Shown here piece after piece: positions 8,719 through 17,966 of a DNA stretch of 64,000 nucleotides. Position numbers and translations under genes: made by a program. Each line of letters opens with the position of its first letter. Positions within the stretch are counted from its first letter, which is position 1. Source of the stretch: Thiothrix eikelboomii. GTDB taxonomy: Bacteria > Pseudomonadota > Gammaproteobacteria > Thiotrichales > Thiotrichaceae. Below the pieces are notes generated by a model that saw nothing but the letters and a program-made list of their open reading frames with translations, made no database searches and was not told the DNA's origin. Where the stretch lies: assembly GCF_900167255.1 (NCBI RefSeq), contig NZ_FUYB01000003.1, positions 124,001 to 188,000 on the forward strand, in the 5' to 3' direction.

Positions 8719-11313
8719 ATGTTTATTTCAAAATTTAAAAATAACCATTACTGGTTATTCTCTATACTAATTCTGTTATTTATCCTTGCAAGCAAGCCGA
8801 GTTTAGCTGCGACCACTGCCAGTAGTCAGTCATTATTTACGCTCAGCTCGACTCCTGATCTTAAGTCGACTGCTAAAGACCTTAGCACTATTCAAGCCGT
8901 GCCGATCAGTTTAAATACTCAGTTTTTAGCACAGTTTCCCTCAACAATGGCAGCTGTTAGTGCTAATAAACTCAGCAACTCACAATTAGCCGCCTTGGAT
9001 TTTCAACTTAATCTATTTGGGCAAGTCTTGCCTGTTTCGGTGACGCGGCTCGAACCCGCTTCGGTAGGAAGTTTAGCTATTATTGGTAAGATCAAGGATG
9101 ATCCTTTAAGTAGTGTTGTTTTGATTAAGCGTGGTGATATTTTACAAGGCAATATAATTTACAAACTAAGAACTTTCCAAATTCGCAGTTTGCCAAAAAA
9201 ATTACAACGCACTATAGAGGGTAAGCAATTTAATCATATTTTACAAGAAACTGATCCTAGCAAACTCCCACCCGATCATCTTCCGGGTGAAATCCCAGAC
9301 GAGTCTAGAGCGATTGATCATTTAAATGATAACCACGAATCCGCATTAAAAACAGCGAGCGATGATGGTTCTATTATTGATGTCCTAGTCATGTATACCA
9401 AAGCAGCGCGTGAAGAACTCGGCGAGGTCAATGATATGGAAGCCTTGATTGACCTTGCAATTATTGAAACCAATGAGGGTTATGCTAACTCGGATGTTAA
9501 GCATCGTTTACGCTTAATCCATCGGGCGGAAATTGATTATACCGTGGTGGATCGCACCTTAAGTAAGCCACTCAAAGAATTGGCTCGGACGAATGATGGC
9601 ATTATGGATAATGTCCATAAACTCCGTGATGAATACAGAGCAGATTTAGTGACCTTATTAGTACGAGTCCCCCCTACACCAACTACCCAAAAAGCCGTCT
9701 GTGGACGCGGCTATCTTAACGTAGAGGCAAGCAAAGGTTTTTCAGTAACTGATTATCGCTGTGCCACCGGCCCTGGTAAATACACCTTTGCTCATGAGCT
9801 TGGGCATAACTTTGGCGCACAACATGATCGTGCCCAAATCATTAAGGGCGGTAACAATCCAGGGGCAGGCTATAACTTTGGCTATATTAATACCACAGAG
9901 GGCTGGCGTACTATGATGGCCTATAACGACAACATCAATTGCCCTTTGAAACTTTGTACACGACTCAATTATTGGTCTAACCCTAATATTCTTCACGATG
10001 ATCAACCGATGGGTGTAGCTGATATTAATAATGGTGCTGATAATCATCGTCAACTTAATACCACTGCTCAACGGATAGCTAACTACCGAGTTTCACGCCC
10101 TGCCCCAACCTTAATCGCGCCTAAAGGCAATATTGCCAGCACCACACCGACTTATCAGTGGCAAGCTGTGCATTATGCCAATTGGTATCAATTAATTGTT
10201 AATGATCGTAGTGGCAAACGAATTGAAGCTTGGTATACCGCTACTAGTTTAGGTTGTGCTGAAGGCCAAGGTATTTGCAAGGTTACACCTAATATTAGCG
10301 TAGCTGGCTTTGGAACTTGGTGGGTAGAGGCGAATAACAATATCAATGGCTACTCCGCTTTAAGTGAGCCATTATCGTTTAATCTCGTAAGTCTACCCGA
10401 AGTCGTATCGCTATTAGCACCGGAAGGCGATTTAGGTTTAAATCGACCTAATTATCGTTGGCAAGCCTTAACTGATGTGGATAGTTATGAACTCAGTGTT
10501 AAAAATGCTTTAGGTCAAGTGTTAACACAGCGTTATAGCCCTGAGCAAGCTGCTTGCCTTGATAGCTTATTAGTTTGCTCAGTCACCCCTAATCTCACCC
10601 TAGCTAGTGCTAATTACTCTTGGAGTATTCGAGCAATTAATGCGGCGGGTATAGGAGCTTGGAGTCCGGCTAAGAACTTTACTGCATCTACACCAAGACC
10701 ACCCCTTGCCGCTAATTTGCTAGCACCTATAGGTATAATTGCTAATAATAAGCCAGTTTTCACTTGGAAAACGGTAAAAGCAGCAACCCATTACCGTCTT
10801 AAAGTCGGTAATATTATTGATACCACCTTGTCGTTTGAAGCAGCAGGCTGCCCTCCAGAAAATACGACTCAAATCTGTCAATACACTAGCCCCTTTGCTA
10901 TTCAAGATACCAATACGATTACTTGGTCGGTTCAAGCCTCGAATAGTGCGGGTGCAGGTGCACTTGCCAGTCAGACCTTCAAAATCCTAGGCGCTGGTAG
11001 TCCACCGACTGCACCACAATTAATCTGGCCAATTGGTGCTGTTGAAGCGAATTCATTTGAATGGTCGGATGTCAGTAATGCGGAACAATATAAACTTTGG
11101 GTTGCCAAAAAATCCACAGGTACAGTTCTCCTTGAAACCACTTATGATAAAAATCAATTAACCCATCATGCCAGTAGGAACTCATGGAGTATACCAAGTA
11201 GTGTAAGCTTCACTGAAGGCGAGGAATACCTTTGGAAAATGCAAGCTATTAACGCTAATGGAGCGAGTCCTTGGAGTCAGACAGCTAGCTTTAGCTTTGC
11301 ACGTATTGAGTAA
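8719..11313 (+). CDS. Secreted reprolysin-type (M12B-like) zinc metalloprotease with four C-terminal FN3-like repeats
   Basis: An 864-residue exported protein. A hydrophobic N-terminal segment (YWLFSILILLFILAS) is followed by a propeptide-like region to about residue 220. The catalytic domain has the metzincin zinc site HELGHNFGAQHD at about residues 359-370 and a downstream Met-turn (RTMMAYND), so the active site looks intact. From about residue 460 there are four repeats of roughly 100 residues, each starting like LIAPxGxxxxxxPxYxWQ and carrying a YxLxV strand. They resemble fibronectin-III modules often used for surface or polysaccharide binding. Substrate is unknown. It follows two other secreted proteins and is convergent with a regulator gene. 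Confidence 0.88.
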   Translation: MFISKFKNNHYWLFSILILLFILASKPSLAATTASSQSLFTLSSTPDLKSTAKDLSTIQAVPISLNTQFLAQFPSTMAAVSANKLSNSQLAALDFQLNLFGQVLPVSVTRLEPASVGSLAIIGKIKDDPLSSVVLIKRGDILQGNIIYKLRTFQIRSLPKKLQRTIEGKQFNHILQETDPSKLPPDHLPGEIPDESRAIDHLNDNHESALKTASDDGSIIDVLVMYTKAAREELGEVNDMEALIDLAIIETNEGYANSDVKHRLRLIHRAEIDYTVVDRTLSKPLKELARTNDGIMDNVHKLRDEYRADLVTLLVRVPPTPTTQKAVCGRGYLNVEASKGFSVTDYRCATGPGKYTFAHELGHNFGAQHDRAQIIKGGNNPGAGYNFGYINTTEGWRTMMAYNDNINCPLKLCTRLNYWSNPNILHDDQPMGVADINNGADNHRQLNTTAQRIANYRVSRPAPTLIAPKGNIASTTPTYQWQAVHYANWYQLIVNDRSGKRIEAWYTATSLGCAEGQGICKVTPNISVAGFGTWWVEANNNINGYSALSEPLSFNLVSLPEVVSLLAPEGDLGLNRPNYRWQALTDVDSYELSVKNALGQVLTQRYSPEQAACLDSLLVCSVTPNLTLASANYSWSIRAINAAGIGAWSPAKNFTASTPRPPLAANLLAPIGIIANNKPVFTWKTVKAATHYRLKVGNIIDTTLSFEAAGCPPENTTQICQYTSPFAIQDTNTITWSVQASNSAGAGALASQTFKILGAGSPPTAPQLIWPIGAVEANSFEWSDVSNAEQYKLWVAKKSTGTVLLETTYDKNQLTHHASRNSWSIPSSVSFTEGEEYLWKMQAINANGASPWSQTASFSFARIE

Positions 11314-11391
11314 ATCCAATCAACTATTTTATTAATTACTTAGTCGAGAATGGAGCGGACTGCGATCGAAGAGAACCACCTAGGCTCAACA

Positions 11392-13890
11392 CTATTGGGC
11401 TATCGTTTCAGCGAGCATGGTATTGAATATCGTCTCAAGCTTAGACACCAAGCCCAAATTTCTTTGCAAAACCAGCTCATGCGCGCCCAAGCCTTGTTGA
11501 ATACGTTGTTTCGCAGCAGTCAACAAGGCTGGGTACTCTGCAAATGCTTGTAACTTCAAACACTTGGCTAGGTTTTCAGCGACTACTATACACTGCCAAG
11601 CCAAGTTTAATTGCCCCTGCGCGGCTTTCGCTACCCCGATCCCTAACATAACCGCAATCTGCCCTTCCCGATCCCCCAAATGCAAATAATCAGTCATGCT
11701 GCTTTGTAATAACTCCAAAGCCGGCGCTATCTTTCCCTCATTTAACTCTAACCAACCTAAGGCACAAAGAGCCTGAGCACGATACAATAACACCCCTAAT
11801 TGCTCAGTGAGTTGCACACTTTGCTGGAGATAAGCACGCGCGGCTGGCAGCTGTTGCAATTGAGCATTCACTCGCCCTAGATTAATCAGTGCATAAGGCA
11901 TACTTAAGGTCAAACCCAGTTTTTGATTTAAACTAATGCACTCTTCAAATAAAGGAATCGCCTCATCATAGCGCCCAAGTTTGAATAAAGCATGCCCAAC
12001 ATTCACTAAATTAATCTGATAGCCCCCCTCATCACCCGCATCCATAAACAACCGCATACTCTGCTGACCGCAATCGACTGACTCTAAATAGCGCCCTTGT
12101 AAACGCCGCAAGATACTTAAGACAAATAAGCTTCTAGCAATTTCTACTTTTCCACCAAACTGAGCCGCTAATTGAGAGCCGATACTTAGATAGTGATCCG
12201 CCACGCTGTGCTTATCGAGCACCGCTGAAATACCCCCTGCCGCTAATAAAGCCATACCTTGCGCTAAACAAGGTGGAGTCTGCTGATGAAGGGCTAAAAA
12301 GCGCGCTAACCAGTGATCACCTTCCTGCCAATGATTGGCTAAAAACCAAAACATCCCCAAAGTACCCACCAGCTTTAAACCCAAATGGAGCAATTGAGGC
12401 GCTGATTGCTGTTTAGCCTCAGCACATAAGCGCAAACACTCCCTTAGATTATCGTGCTCTTGGGCTAATTGCTGGATACTCGCAAATTGTTGCCCCCCTA
12501 AAATAACCGCATCGGCCACCGTGGCTTTCGCAAGATAATATTCAACAAACCGTTGGGTTGTCGTTAAATGGCTGGCTTCAGCAAGATAGGAGTGACTGGC
12601 ATAATGGCGCATCACTTCATGCAAAACATAGTGTCCGTTTGGCTGGCGATTCAAGATTGACTTATCAATCAAGCTGCCATAATCGGCTAAACCAGCACCC
12701 GTTAAAGCAGAGGCTGTCTCTCGGGTAAAGCCGCCCCGAAACAAAGCTAACATTTGCATAATCTGCTGCTCACGGGTACTGAGCATTTGCCAAGTTTGCT
12801 CCACCACTTGACTTAAGGCACTCACTGGAGTGGCAGCTGCTGAAGGATTCACTGCTTGTAAATGCTGAGTTAACTCCCTTAACACTTCCGCACAGGATAA
12901 ATGCTTCAGCCAACTTGCCGCGATTTCAATCCCCAAGGGCATCCCATTGACTAAACGACAAATCTCCAAGATAAGGGCTTGATCGTCAACCGTCGGTGAA
13001 AACTGATAATGCACTCGCCGTGCTGCCTGCATAAATAAGGCAAACGCCGCACACCGAGGAGCAGCGGCTAATTGCTGAGCGACTTTTAAACCCTGCAAAC
13101 GATATAACCACTCACCATACACTTGCAGTGGCTGGCGAGAAGTTGTCAGGATTTTTAACCCCGAACAACTCGCTAATAAGCACTCACACACGGCCGCTTC
13201 AGGCAATAAGTGTTCGATATTGTCTAAGACTAATAACACCCGCTTGCCTGCCAAAAAACGCTGTAATTGCTCAAGCGGTGGACGCTGCCCTTGCAAACTC
13301 ACCTTAAGGACGTTAGCAATGGCACCAGGGATCAAGTCAGCACATTGCACAGCAGCTAATTCAATAAAATAACAGCCCTCAGGAAACTGCTGGACAACCG
13401 AGTTGACCACAGCCTTGGTTAATCTGGATTTTCCGACCCCACCTAAGCCGAGCAGGGTGATTAACCGACAACTAGGATCAAGGAGCATATGCTCCAAATC
13501 TTGTAATTCTTGAGCGCGCCCTAGCAGCGGTAATAGCCCCTCACTCGGCGACTGGGGAGCTTTAGCCTGCAGTGTCGAAGTGAGTAAGCTATACCCTCGC
13601 CGTGGCCAGGTTTTTAAAATCTGGTGCTTACTGTCCTGTAAGGCCTGACGAATCTCGGCAATACACTGCACTAACGAATCATCGGTGACATTTAATCCAC
13701 GCCAAATCGAAGCAAATAACTCAGCCTTGGTCACCACTTGGTTAGCGTGCAAAGCAAGATAATGTAAAACCTTGAGTGATTGATGGCGTAAAGCACAGGT
13801 ATTTCCCTGTGAATCCATCAAAATTTGTTGAGTTAAATCATAATGATAACAGCCGAGATCCAGCCTAGTAGAGTGTAAGCCTTCTACCAT
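11392..13890 (-). CDS. Winged-helix transcriptional regulator with NB-ARC-like ATPase and TPR domains
   Basis: An 832-residue cytoplasmic regulator. Residues about 5-105 form an OmpR/PhoB-type winged helix (LRHQSLKVLHYLALHANQ ... DDSLVQCIAEIRQAL ... RRGYSL). Then comes a STAND-type NTPase with Walker A GLGGVGKS (about residue 150) and Walker B VLLVLDNIEH (about residue 222). The C-terminal half is alanine/leucine-rich TPR-like helices (for example NLVNVGHALFKLGRYDEAIPLFEE). Such proteins act as ligand- or partner-triggered activators. The ATG at 13890 was chosen over an upstream GTG because of its GGTGAA site and because the domain begins at once. The gene is divergent from the histidine kinase at 14081, so it may control this block. 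The 11-bp repeats at 7383 and 20893 fit a winged-helix protein, but no direct evidence links them. Confidence 0.85.
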   Translation of the reverse strand: MVEGLHSTRLDLGCYHYDLTQQILMDSQGNTCALRHQSLKVLHYLALHANQVVTKAELFASIWRGLNVTDDSLVQCIAEIRQALQDSKHQILKTWPRRGYSLLTSTLQAKAPQSPSEGLLPLLGRAQELQDLEHMLLDPSCRLITLLGLGGVGKSRLTKAVVNSVVQQFPEGCYFIELAAVQCADLIPGAIANVLKVSLQGQRPPLEQLQRFLAGKRVLLVLDNIEHLLPEAAVCECLLASCSGLKILTTSRQPLQVYGEWLYRLQGLKVAQQLAAAPRCAAFALFMQAARRVHYQFSPTVDDQALILEICRLVNGMPLGIEIAASWLKHLSCAEVLRELTQHLQAVNPSAAATPVSALSQVVEQTWQMLSTREQQIMQMLALFRGGFTRETASALTGAGLADYGSLIDKSILNRQPNGHYVLHEVMRHYASHSYLAEASHLTTTQRFVEYYLAKATVADAVILGGQQFASIQQLAQEHDNLRECLRLCAEAKQQSAPQLLHLGLKLVGTLGMFWFLANHWQEGDHWLARFLALHQQTPPCLAQGMALLAAGGISAVLDKHSVADHYLSIGSQLAAQFGGKVEIARSLFVLSILRRLQGRYLESVDCGQQSMRLFMDAGDEGGYQINLVNVGHALFKLGRYDEAIPLFEECISLNQKLGLTLSMPYALINLGRVNAQLQQLPAARAYLQQSVQLTEQLGVLLYRAQALCALGWLELNEGKIAPALELLQSSMTDYLHLGDREGQIAVMLGIGVAKAAQGQLNLAWQCIVVAENLAKCLKLQAFAEYPALLTAAKQRIQQGLGAHELVLQRNLGLVSKLETIFNTMLAETIAQ

Positions 13891-14080
13891 AAGTTCACCA
13901 AAAACACACCAATGCTTAGAGCATAGACTATGCCTAGAGGCCACTGCTAATTTTTAGTAGCTGTTTACTCGCCCGCTCATTTTGTGCTATAGGCCAGTCA
14001 GGTGTCTGGTTACAATCACGACTGCGAGCATGATCTCCAGCTATCTCTAACTTTGACCGCGACCAGGCGGAGCCTTATCT

Positions 14081-16009
14081 ATGAAAAAACCAACCATTGC
14101 GCTCACTCTCACCCGCTACGGCTTAACAATTGCGATAGTCCTCGGCTTGGTGACTGGCTCGATCCAAATTATTCGGGATTATTCCGATGAAAAACTACGT
14201 AATGACAGTTTTATCCAAAAAATGCTGGTGCTAGCCTCTGCTGGAGCAGTACAAGCCGCTTTTCAAATTGACAAAACGCTAGCGGAAGAAGCCGCCCAGC
14301 CTCTGTTGGTCTATGATTTTATTACGGCAGTCACCATTATAGATGATCGGGGCATCCATATTGCCGACCTAGCACGCAAGCCACCCCCCAAAGCGATTGA
14401 CCAGTTAACTGGGCTATTCACCGAATCCTACAAACTCTATGAAATCAAATTAATAGAATCAAAGACGGGTATTTATGTTGGCAAGCTCAGTGTTGAGGTG
14501 CGTAGCGGTATCCTGCTGGATGATTTCTATGACCGCTCCATTCATGTCATTATCACCGGTATTCTCAAAAACCTATTCTTGACAATCCTGCTGCTGTATC
14601 TATTCCATCTAGTATTATCCTTACCTTTAAGTATGTTGACTAAACGTCTAAATACGGTCGACCCACGCAAGCCAGAACCCTTCCGTTTGCCGCAGCGCAT
14701 TGCACGCGCTAATAACGAAATCACCGAAGTAGCCTTATCCGCTAACCATATTTTGCGAGCTAGCCAAGACTATTTGCATGAATTGGAGAACTCACAAGCC
14801 TTGACTAAAAAAATGACCAATCAATTACGTCATTCAGAACGTTTATCGGCGATTAGCCAGTTAGTCGGTGGGGTTGCTCATGATTTCAATAATATTCTGG
14901 CAATCATCTTAGGGAGTTTAGAGTTATTGGAAAATCAAGCTTTAGATGAACGTGGCAAGCGACTGCTGACGATGGCACGTGATGCCACTGACAAAGGCAG
15001 TAAGTTGACTTCGCAATTACTGGCCTATTCGCGGAATCAACCGTTAGAACCCACCCCTATTCTGGCTAGCGAACTACTACCAAACATGGAGCAATTATTG
15101 CGGCGGGCTTTGGGTGAGCAATATGCCTTAGAATTTATTACGAGCAGCGGATTATGGCATTGCTTTGCCGACTCCCAACAATTGGAAACCGTCCTACTCA
15201 ACCTAACCTTGAACGCCCGTGATGCGATGCCAAACGGCGGGAATCTAACCATTGAGGTACGTAATACTTGGCTCGATGTTGAGTATTGCGCCCAAGAAGG
15301 TGAGGTTGAGCCGGGGCAATATGTCTGTTTTGCAATCAGTGATAATGGGACGGGTATGAGCAAAAAAGTTATCGCCCATGCATTTGAACCCTATTTTTCG
15401 ACCAAACCCGTCGGCAAAGGCTCAGGCTTGGGCTTGGCAATGGCTTATGGTTTTGTCAAACAGTCAGGCGGGCATATCAAAATCTATAGTGAAGAGGGTC
15501 AAGGTACGACGGTCAAACTCTATCTACCACGCTATAGTCAACTCGTTAAACCCAGCACCTTTTCTGAACCGACTGTGGTTCTTGTCCCCGACTTTGCGGG
15601 CTACTGTATTTTGGTGGTTGAAGATGACCCCTTAGTGTTGGAGGTCGTCAAAGCTCAACTGATGGAGATGCAGATTGAGGTGATCACCGCCACCGATGCT
15701 AAAACGGCGCTGACGGCGTTTCACCATACCCAAAAGCTAGATGCCGCCCTGATCGACATTGTGTTACCGGGTCATTTAAATGGCCGCCAGCTAGCCAATT
15801 TATTGGAAGCTGAACGCCCTCATTTTAGAATTGCCTTCATGTCCGGCTATACGGAGAATGCCATTATCCATAATGCGCGCTTAGATGAAGGTGTGATATT
15901 GTTACAGAAGCCATTTTCACGCAAAAATTTGGCTCTGGTTCTTAACCGCTTGTTGAAGAGAGGCAATGCTGACCTAGAACAGGTTCAAGCGGTACTGGAT
16001 AAAAACTGA
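14081..16009 (+). CDS. Hybrid sensor histidine kinase with C-terminal receiver
   Basis: A 642-residue inner-membrane sensor kinase. There are membrane segments near residues 10-27 and 155-182 with a periplasmic sensor domain of about 125 residues between them. A HisKA domain follows with the H-box GGVAHDFNNIL (phospho-His about residue 267). The HATPase domain shows the N-box LNARDAMPNGG, G1 DNGTGM and G2 GKGSGLGLAMAYGF. The C-terminal receiver has acidic VVEDD and the phosphoacceptor Asp of LIDIVLPG (about residue 559), with QKPFS at the end. Two periplasmic-binding-like proteins follow directly, and an HPt and a receiver lie further down, so a multistep phosphorelay is likely. The signal is unknown. 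Confidence 0.92.
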   Translation: MKKPTIALTLTRYGLTIAIVLGLVTGSIQIIRDYSDEKLRNDSFIQKMLVLASAGAVQAAFQIDKTLAEEAAQPLLVYDFITAVTIIDDRGIHIADLARKPPPKAIDQLTGLFTESYKLYEIKLIESKTGIYVGKLSVEVRSGILLDDFYDRSIHVIITGILKNLFLTILLLYLFHLVLSLPLSMLTKRLNTVDPRKPEPFRLPQRIARANNEITEVALSANHILRASQDYLHELENSQALTKKMTNQLRHSERLSAISQLVGGVAHDFNNILAIILGSLELLENQALDERGKRLLTMARDATDKGSKLTSQLLAYSRNQPLEPTPILASELLPNMEQLLRRALGEQYALEFITSSGLWHCFADSQQLETVLLNLTLNARDAMPNGGNLTIEVRNTWLDVEYCAQEGEVEPGQYVCFAISDNGTGMSKKVIAHAFEPYFSTKPVGKGSGLGLAMAYGFVKQSGGHIKIYSEEGQGTTVKLYLPRYSQLVKPSTFSEPTVVLVPDFAGYCILVVEDDPLVLEVVKAQLMEMQIEVITATDAKTALTAFHHTQKLDAALIDIVLPGHLNGRQLANLLEAERPHFRIAFMSGYTENAIIHNARLDEGVILLQKPFSRKNLALVLNRLLKRGNADLEQVQAVLDKN

Positions 16010-16021
16010 GGGACTTTACCG

Positions 16022-16987
16022 ATGGAATCCTGTGTCCGCCTTCTTTTGGCTGTTGTAGTTATTTCATTAACTTGGGTCACCGCCTTAGTGCCTGTGGCAG
16101 CCGAAAGTCCTGCCCGCCCGCCCGATCCAAGCAAGTCTCAAGCACCCACCACTGAACCTCTGCAGGTACGCCTCACCCGCACCGAGGGTACAGATCTAGA
16201 CAATGTGATCTATTTTGCTCTGTTAAAGCTAGCTTTAGAAAAAAGCCAACGACCTTTTGAGATTAAGATTACCGAAGTCCCGACCTCAACCCCCGCTATC
16301 CGCATGATTACTAACCCAGAATTGATCAATGTGGTTTGGATGGGTACAGCCCAAAAATTTGAAGAGCAATTATGGCCGGTGCGCATTCCGCTGTTACGTG
16401 GGCTAGTCGGATACAAGGTATTATTGATCAGAAAAGACATGCAGCCTCAATTCGATCGCATCAAAACCGTCCAAGACTTGGCGAGTTTAAAAGCTTTAGT
16501 TGGTTTAAGTTGGGTAGACACTGATATTTTTACCCACCACAAGCTACCCTATGTGACAGGGGAATATTCCAGCTTGATGCCGATGTTGACTTCAGAGCGT
16601 GGTGATTATTATCCACGCAGTATCTTTGAATTCAACCAAGAACTTGATCCAGAAAAATATCCAGCGATTACGCTTGAATCTAGCCTACTCCTGCACTATC
16701 CCTTAGCAATTTATTTCTTTGTCGCCCCCGGCAATCAAGCTTTGCATGAGGCTTTACAGGAGGGCTTAGAAAGAGCGCTGGCAGACTCCTCCTATAACCA
16801 ATTGCTGGCTAGCCATCCGGTGACCCGTGACGTGTTCCAGACTTTGCAGTTGCGCAATCGCCGTTTGCTGACCTTGGAGCATCCTTTTCTAACCGACGAA
16901 ACCCGTGCTGTGCTTGCCAAATACGGTCTCAACCCGCAAAATATTTCTAATATCAATGATCTAGGTACTAGCCATCATGCGCACTAA
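16022..16987 (+). CDS. Periplasmic solute-binding-like protein (first of a tandem pair)
   Basis: A 321-residue exported protein with a hydrophobic N-terminal signal (LLLAVVVISLTWVTALVPVAA). The body resembles type 2 periplasmic binding folds: RLTRTEGTDLDNVIYFALLKLALEKS at the start, a hinge-like segment around VLLIRKDMQPQF, and SLLLHYPLAIYFFVAP later. No ABC permease or ATPase is nearby. It starts 12 bp after the histidine kinase and is followed by a close paralogue, so a sensing role (ligand presentation to the kinase) is more likely than transport. That role is inference from context. Confidence 0.75.
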   Translation: MESCVRLLLAVVVISLTWVTALVPVAAESPARPPDPSKSQAPTTEPLQVRLTRTEGTDLDNVIYFALLKLALEKSQRPFEIKITEVPTSTPAIRMITNPELINVVWMGTAQKFEEQLWPVRIPLLRGLVGYKVLLIRKDMQPQFDRIKTVQDLASLKALVGLSWVDTDIFTHHKLPYVTGEYSSLMPMLTSERGDYYPRSIFEFNQELDPEKYPAITLESSLLLHYPLAIYFFVAPGNQALHEALQEGLERALADSSYNQLLASHPVTRDVFQTLQLRNRRLLTLEHPFLTDETRAVLAKYGLNPQNISNINDLGTSHHAH

Positions 16988-17927
16988 ATCATTTCAATGG
17001 TTGCCCTTGCTGGTCGTTATCTCTGCCATTCTGTGGATAATGTGCTCAGCACGGGTGATGGCGAAGCGACCACCTGTACCTACTAACACCCTGCCCCAGC
17101 AACCGACTTTACAGGTAAGGGTCACTCAAGCTCAAGGTGTTGACCTAGATAAGATCATCTATTTTGCTTTACTGAAACTAGCCTTAGAAAAAAGTGGGCG
17201 CAGTTATGAGCTTAAGGCCATCTATGTCCCAGAAATACGCCCTGTCATGCGTATGCATACTAACCCTGATCTTATTAATGTGTTCTGGAAAGGCACCTCA
17301 CCCGCATTTGAACAGGAGTTTTTGCCAGTTAGAATTCCCTTATTGCATGGTTTATTGGGTTATCGCGTGTTTCTAATCCGCAAAGACAGCCAAGCTCAGT
17401 TTGATCAGGTCAAGACGATCGCTGATCTTGCTCATTTCCACGCCTTACTCGGTCGAGATTGGATAGATACTGAGATCTACCGTGCCAACCATTTACCTGT
17501 GGTCGCCAGCTTCTACCCTAATCTCATCCCGATGTTGGCCGCTGGGCGGGGCGATTATTTTTCACGCAGCATCCTCGAAATCAATCAAGAATTGAATACC
17601 GATCAATACCCTGAAATTAGCATTGAACAATCACTCTTACTGTATTACCCCTTAGCGATGTATTTTTTTGTCGCCCCCGACAATCAGGCGCTACACGATG
17701 CTTTATACCAAGGTTTGGAAAAAGCTATCGCTGATGGTTCTTATGACAATCTACTGGCCACTCATCCCTCGACCCGTGACCTATTCAAGACGCTACATTT
17801 GAGCGAGCGGCGTTTACTCATGATTGAAAACCCACTCCTGAGTGAGGAAACCCGTGCTGTACTGGCGAAATACGTGAGTAATCCACAGGATATTTCCAGC
17901 CTACCGGGGATTGGAAATAATCATTAA
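16977..17927 (+). CDS. Periplasmic solute-binding-like protein (second of a tandem pair)
   Basis: A 316-residue paralogue of the preceding protein, alignable along its whole length. Shared blocks include LDKIIYFALLKLALEKSGR, PVRIPLLHGLLGYRVFLIRK, LPVVASFYPNLIPMLAAGRGDY and YPLAMYFFVAPDNQALHDAL. Its signal peptide is about residues 8-29 (LPLLVVISAILWIMCSARVMA). The start overlaps the previous stop by 11 bp, indicating coupled translation. The pair looks like a local tandem duplication that has diverged, perhaps giving two ligand specificities. No transporter partner is present. Confidence 0.75.
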   Translation: MRTKSFQWLPLLVVISAILWIMCSARVMAKRPPVPTNTLPQQPTLQVRVTQAQGVDLDKIIYFALLKLALEKSGRSYELKAIYVPEIRPVMRMHTNPDLINVFWKGTSPAFEQEFLPVRIPLLHGLLGYRVFLIRKDSQAQFDQVKTIADLAHFHALLGRDWIDTEIYRANHLPVVASFYPNLIPMLAAGRGDYFSRSILEINQELNTDQYPEISIEQSLLLYYPLAMYFFVAPDNQALHDALYQGLEKAIADGSYDNLLATHPSTRDLFKTLHLSERRLLMIENPLLSEETRAVLAKYVSNPQDISSLPGIGNNH

Positions 17928-17966
17928 CTTAAGCGTAAAGGCCTCAAGCTAAGCTTGCTGATCACT

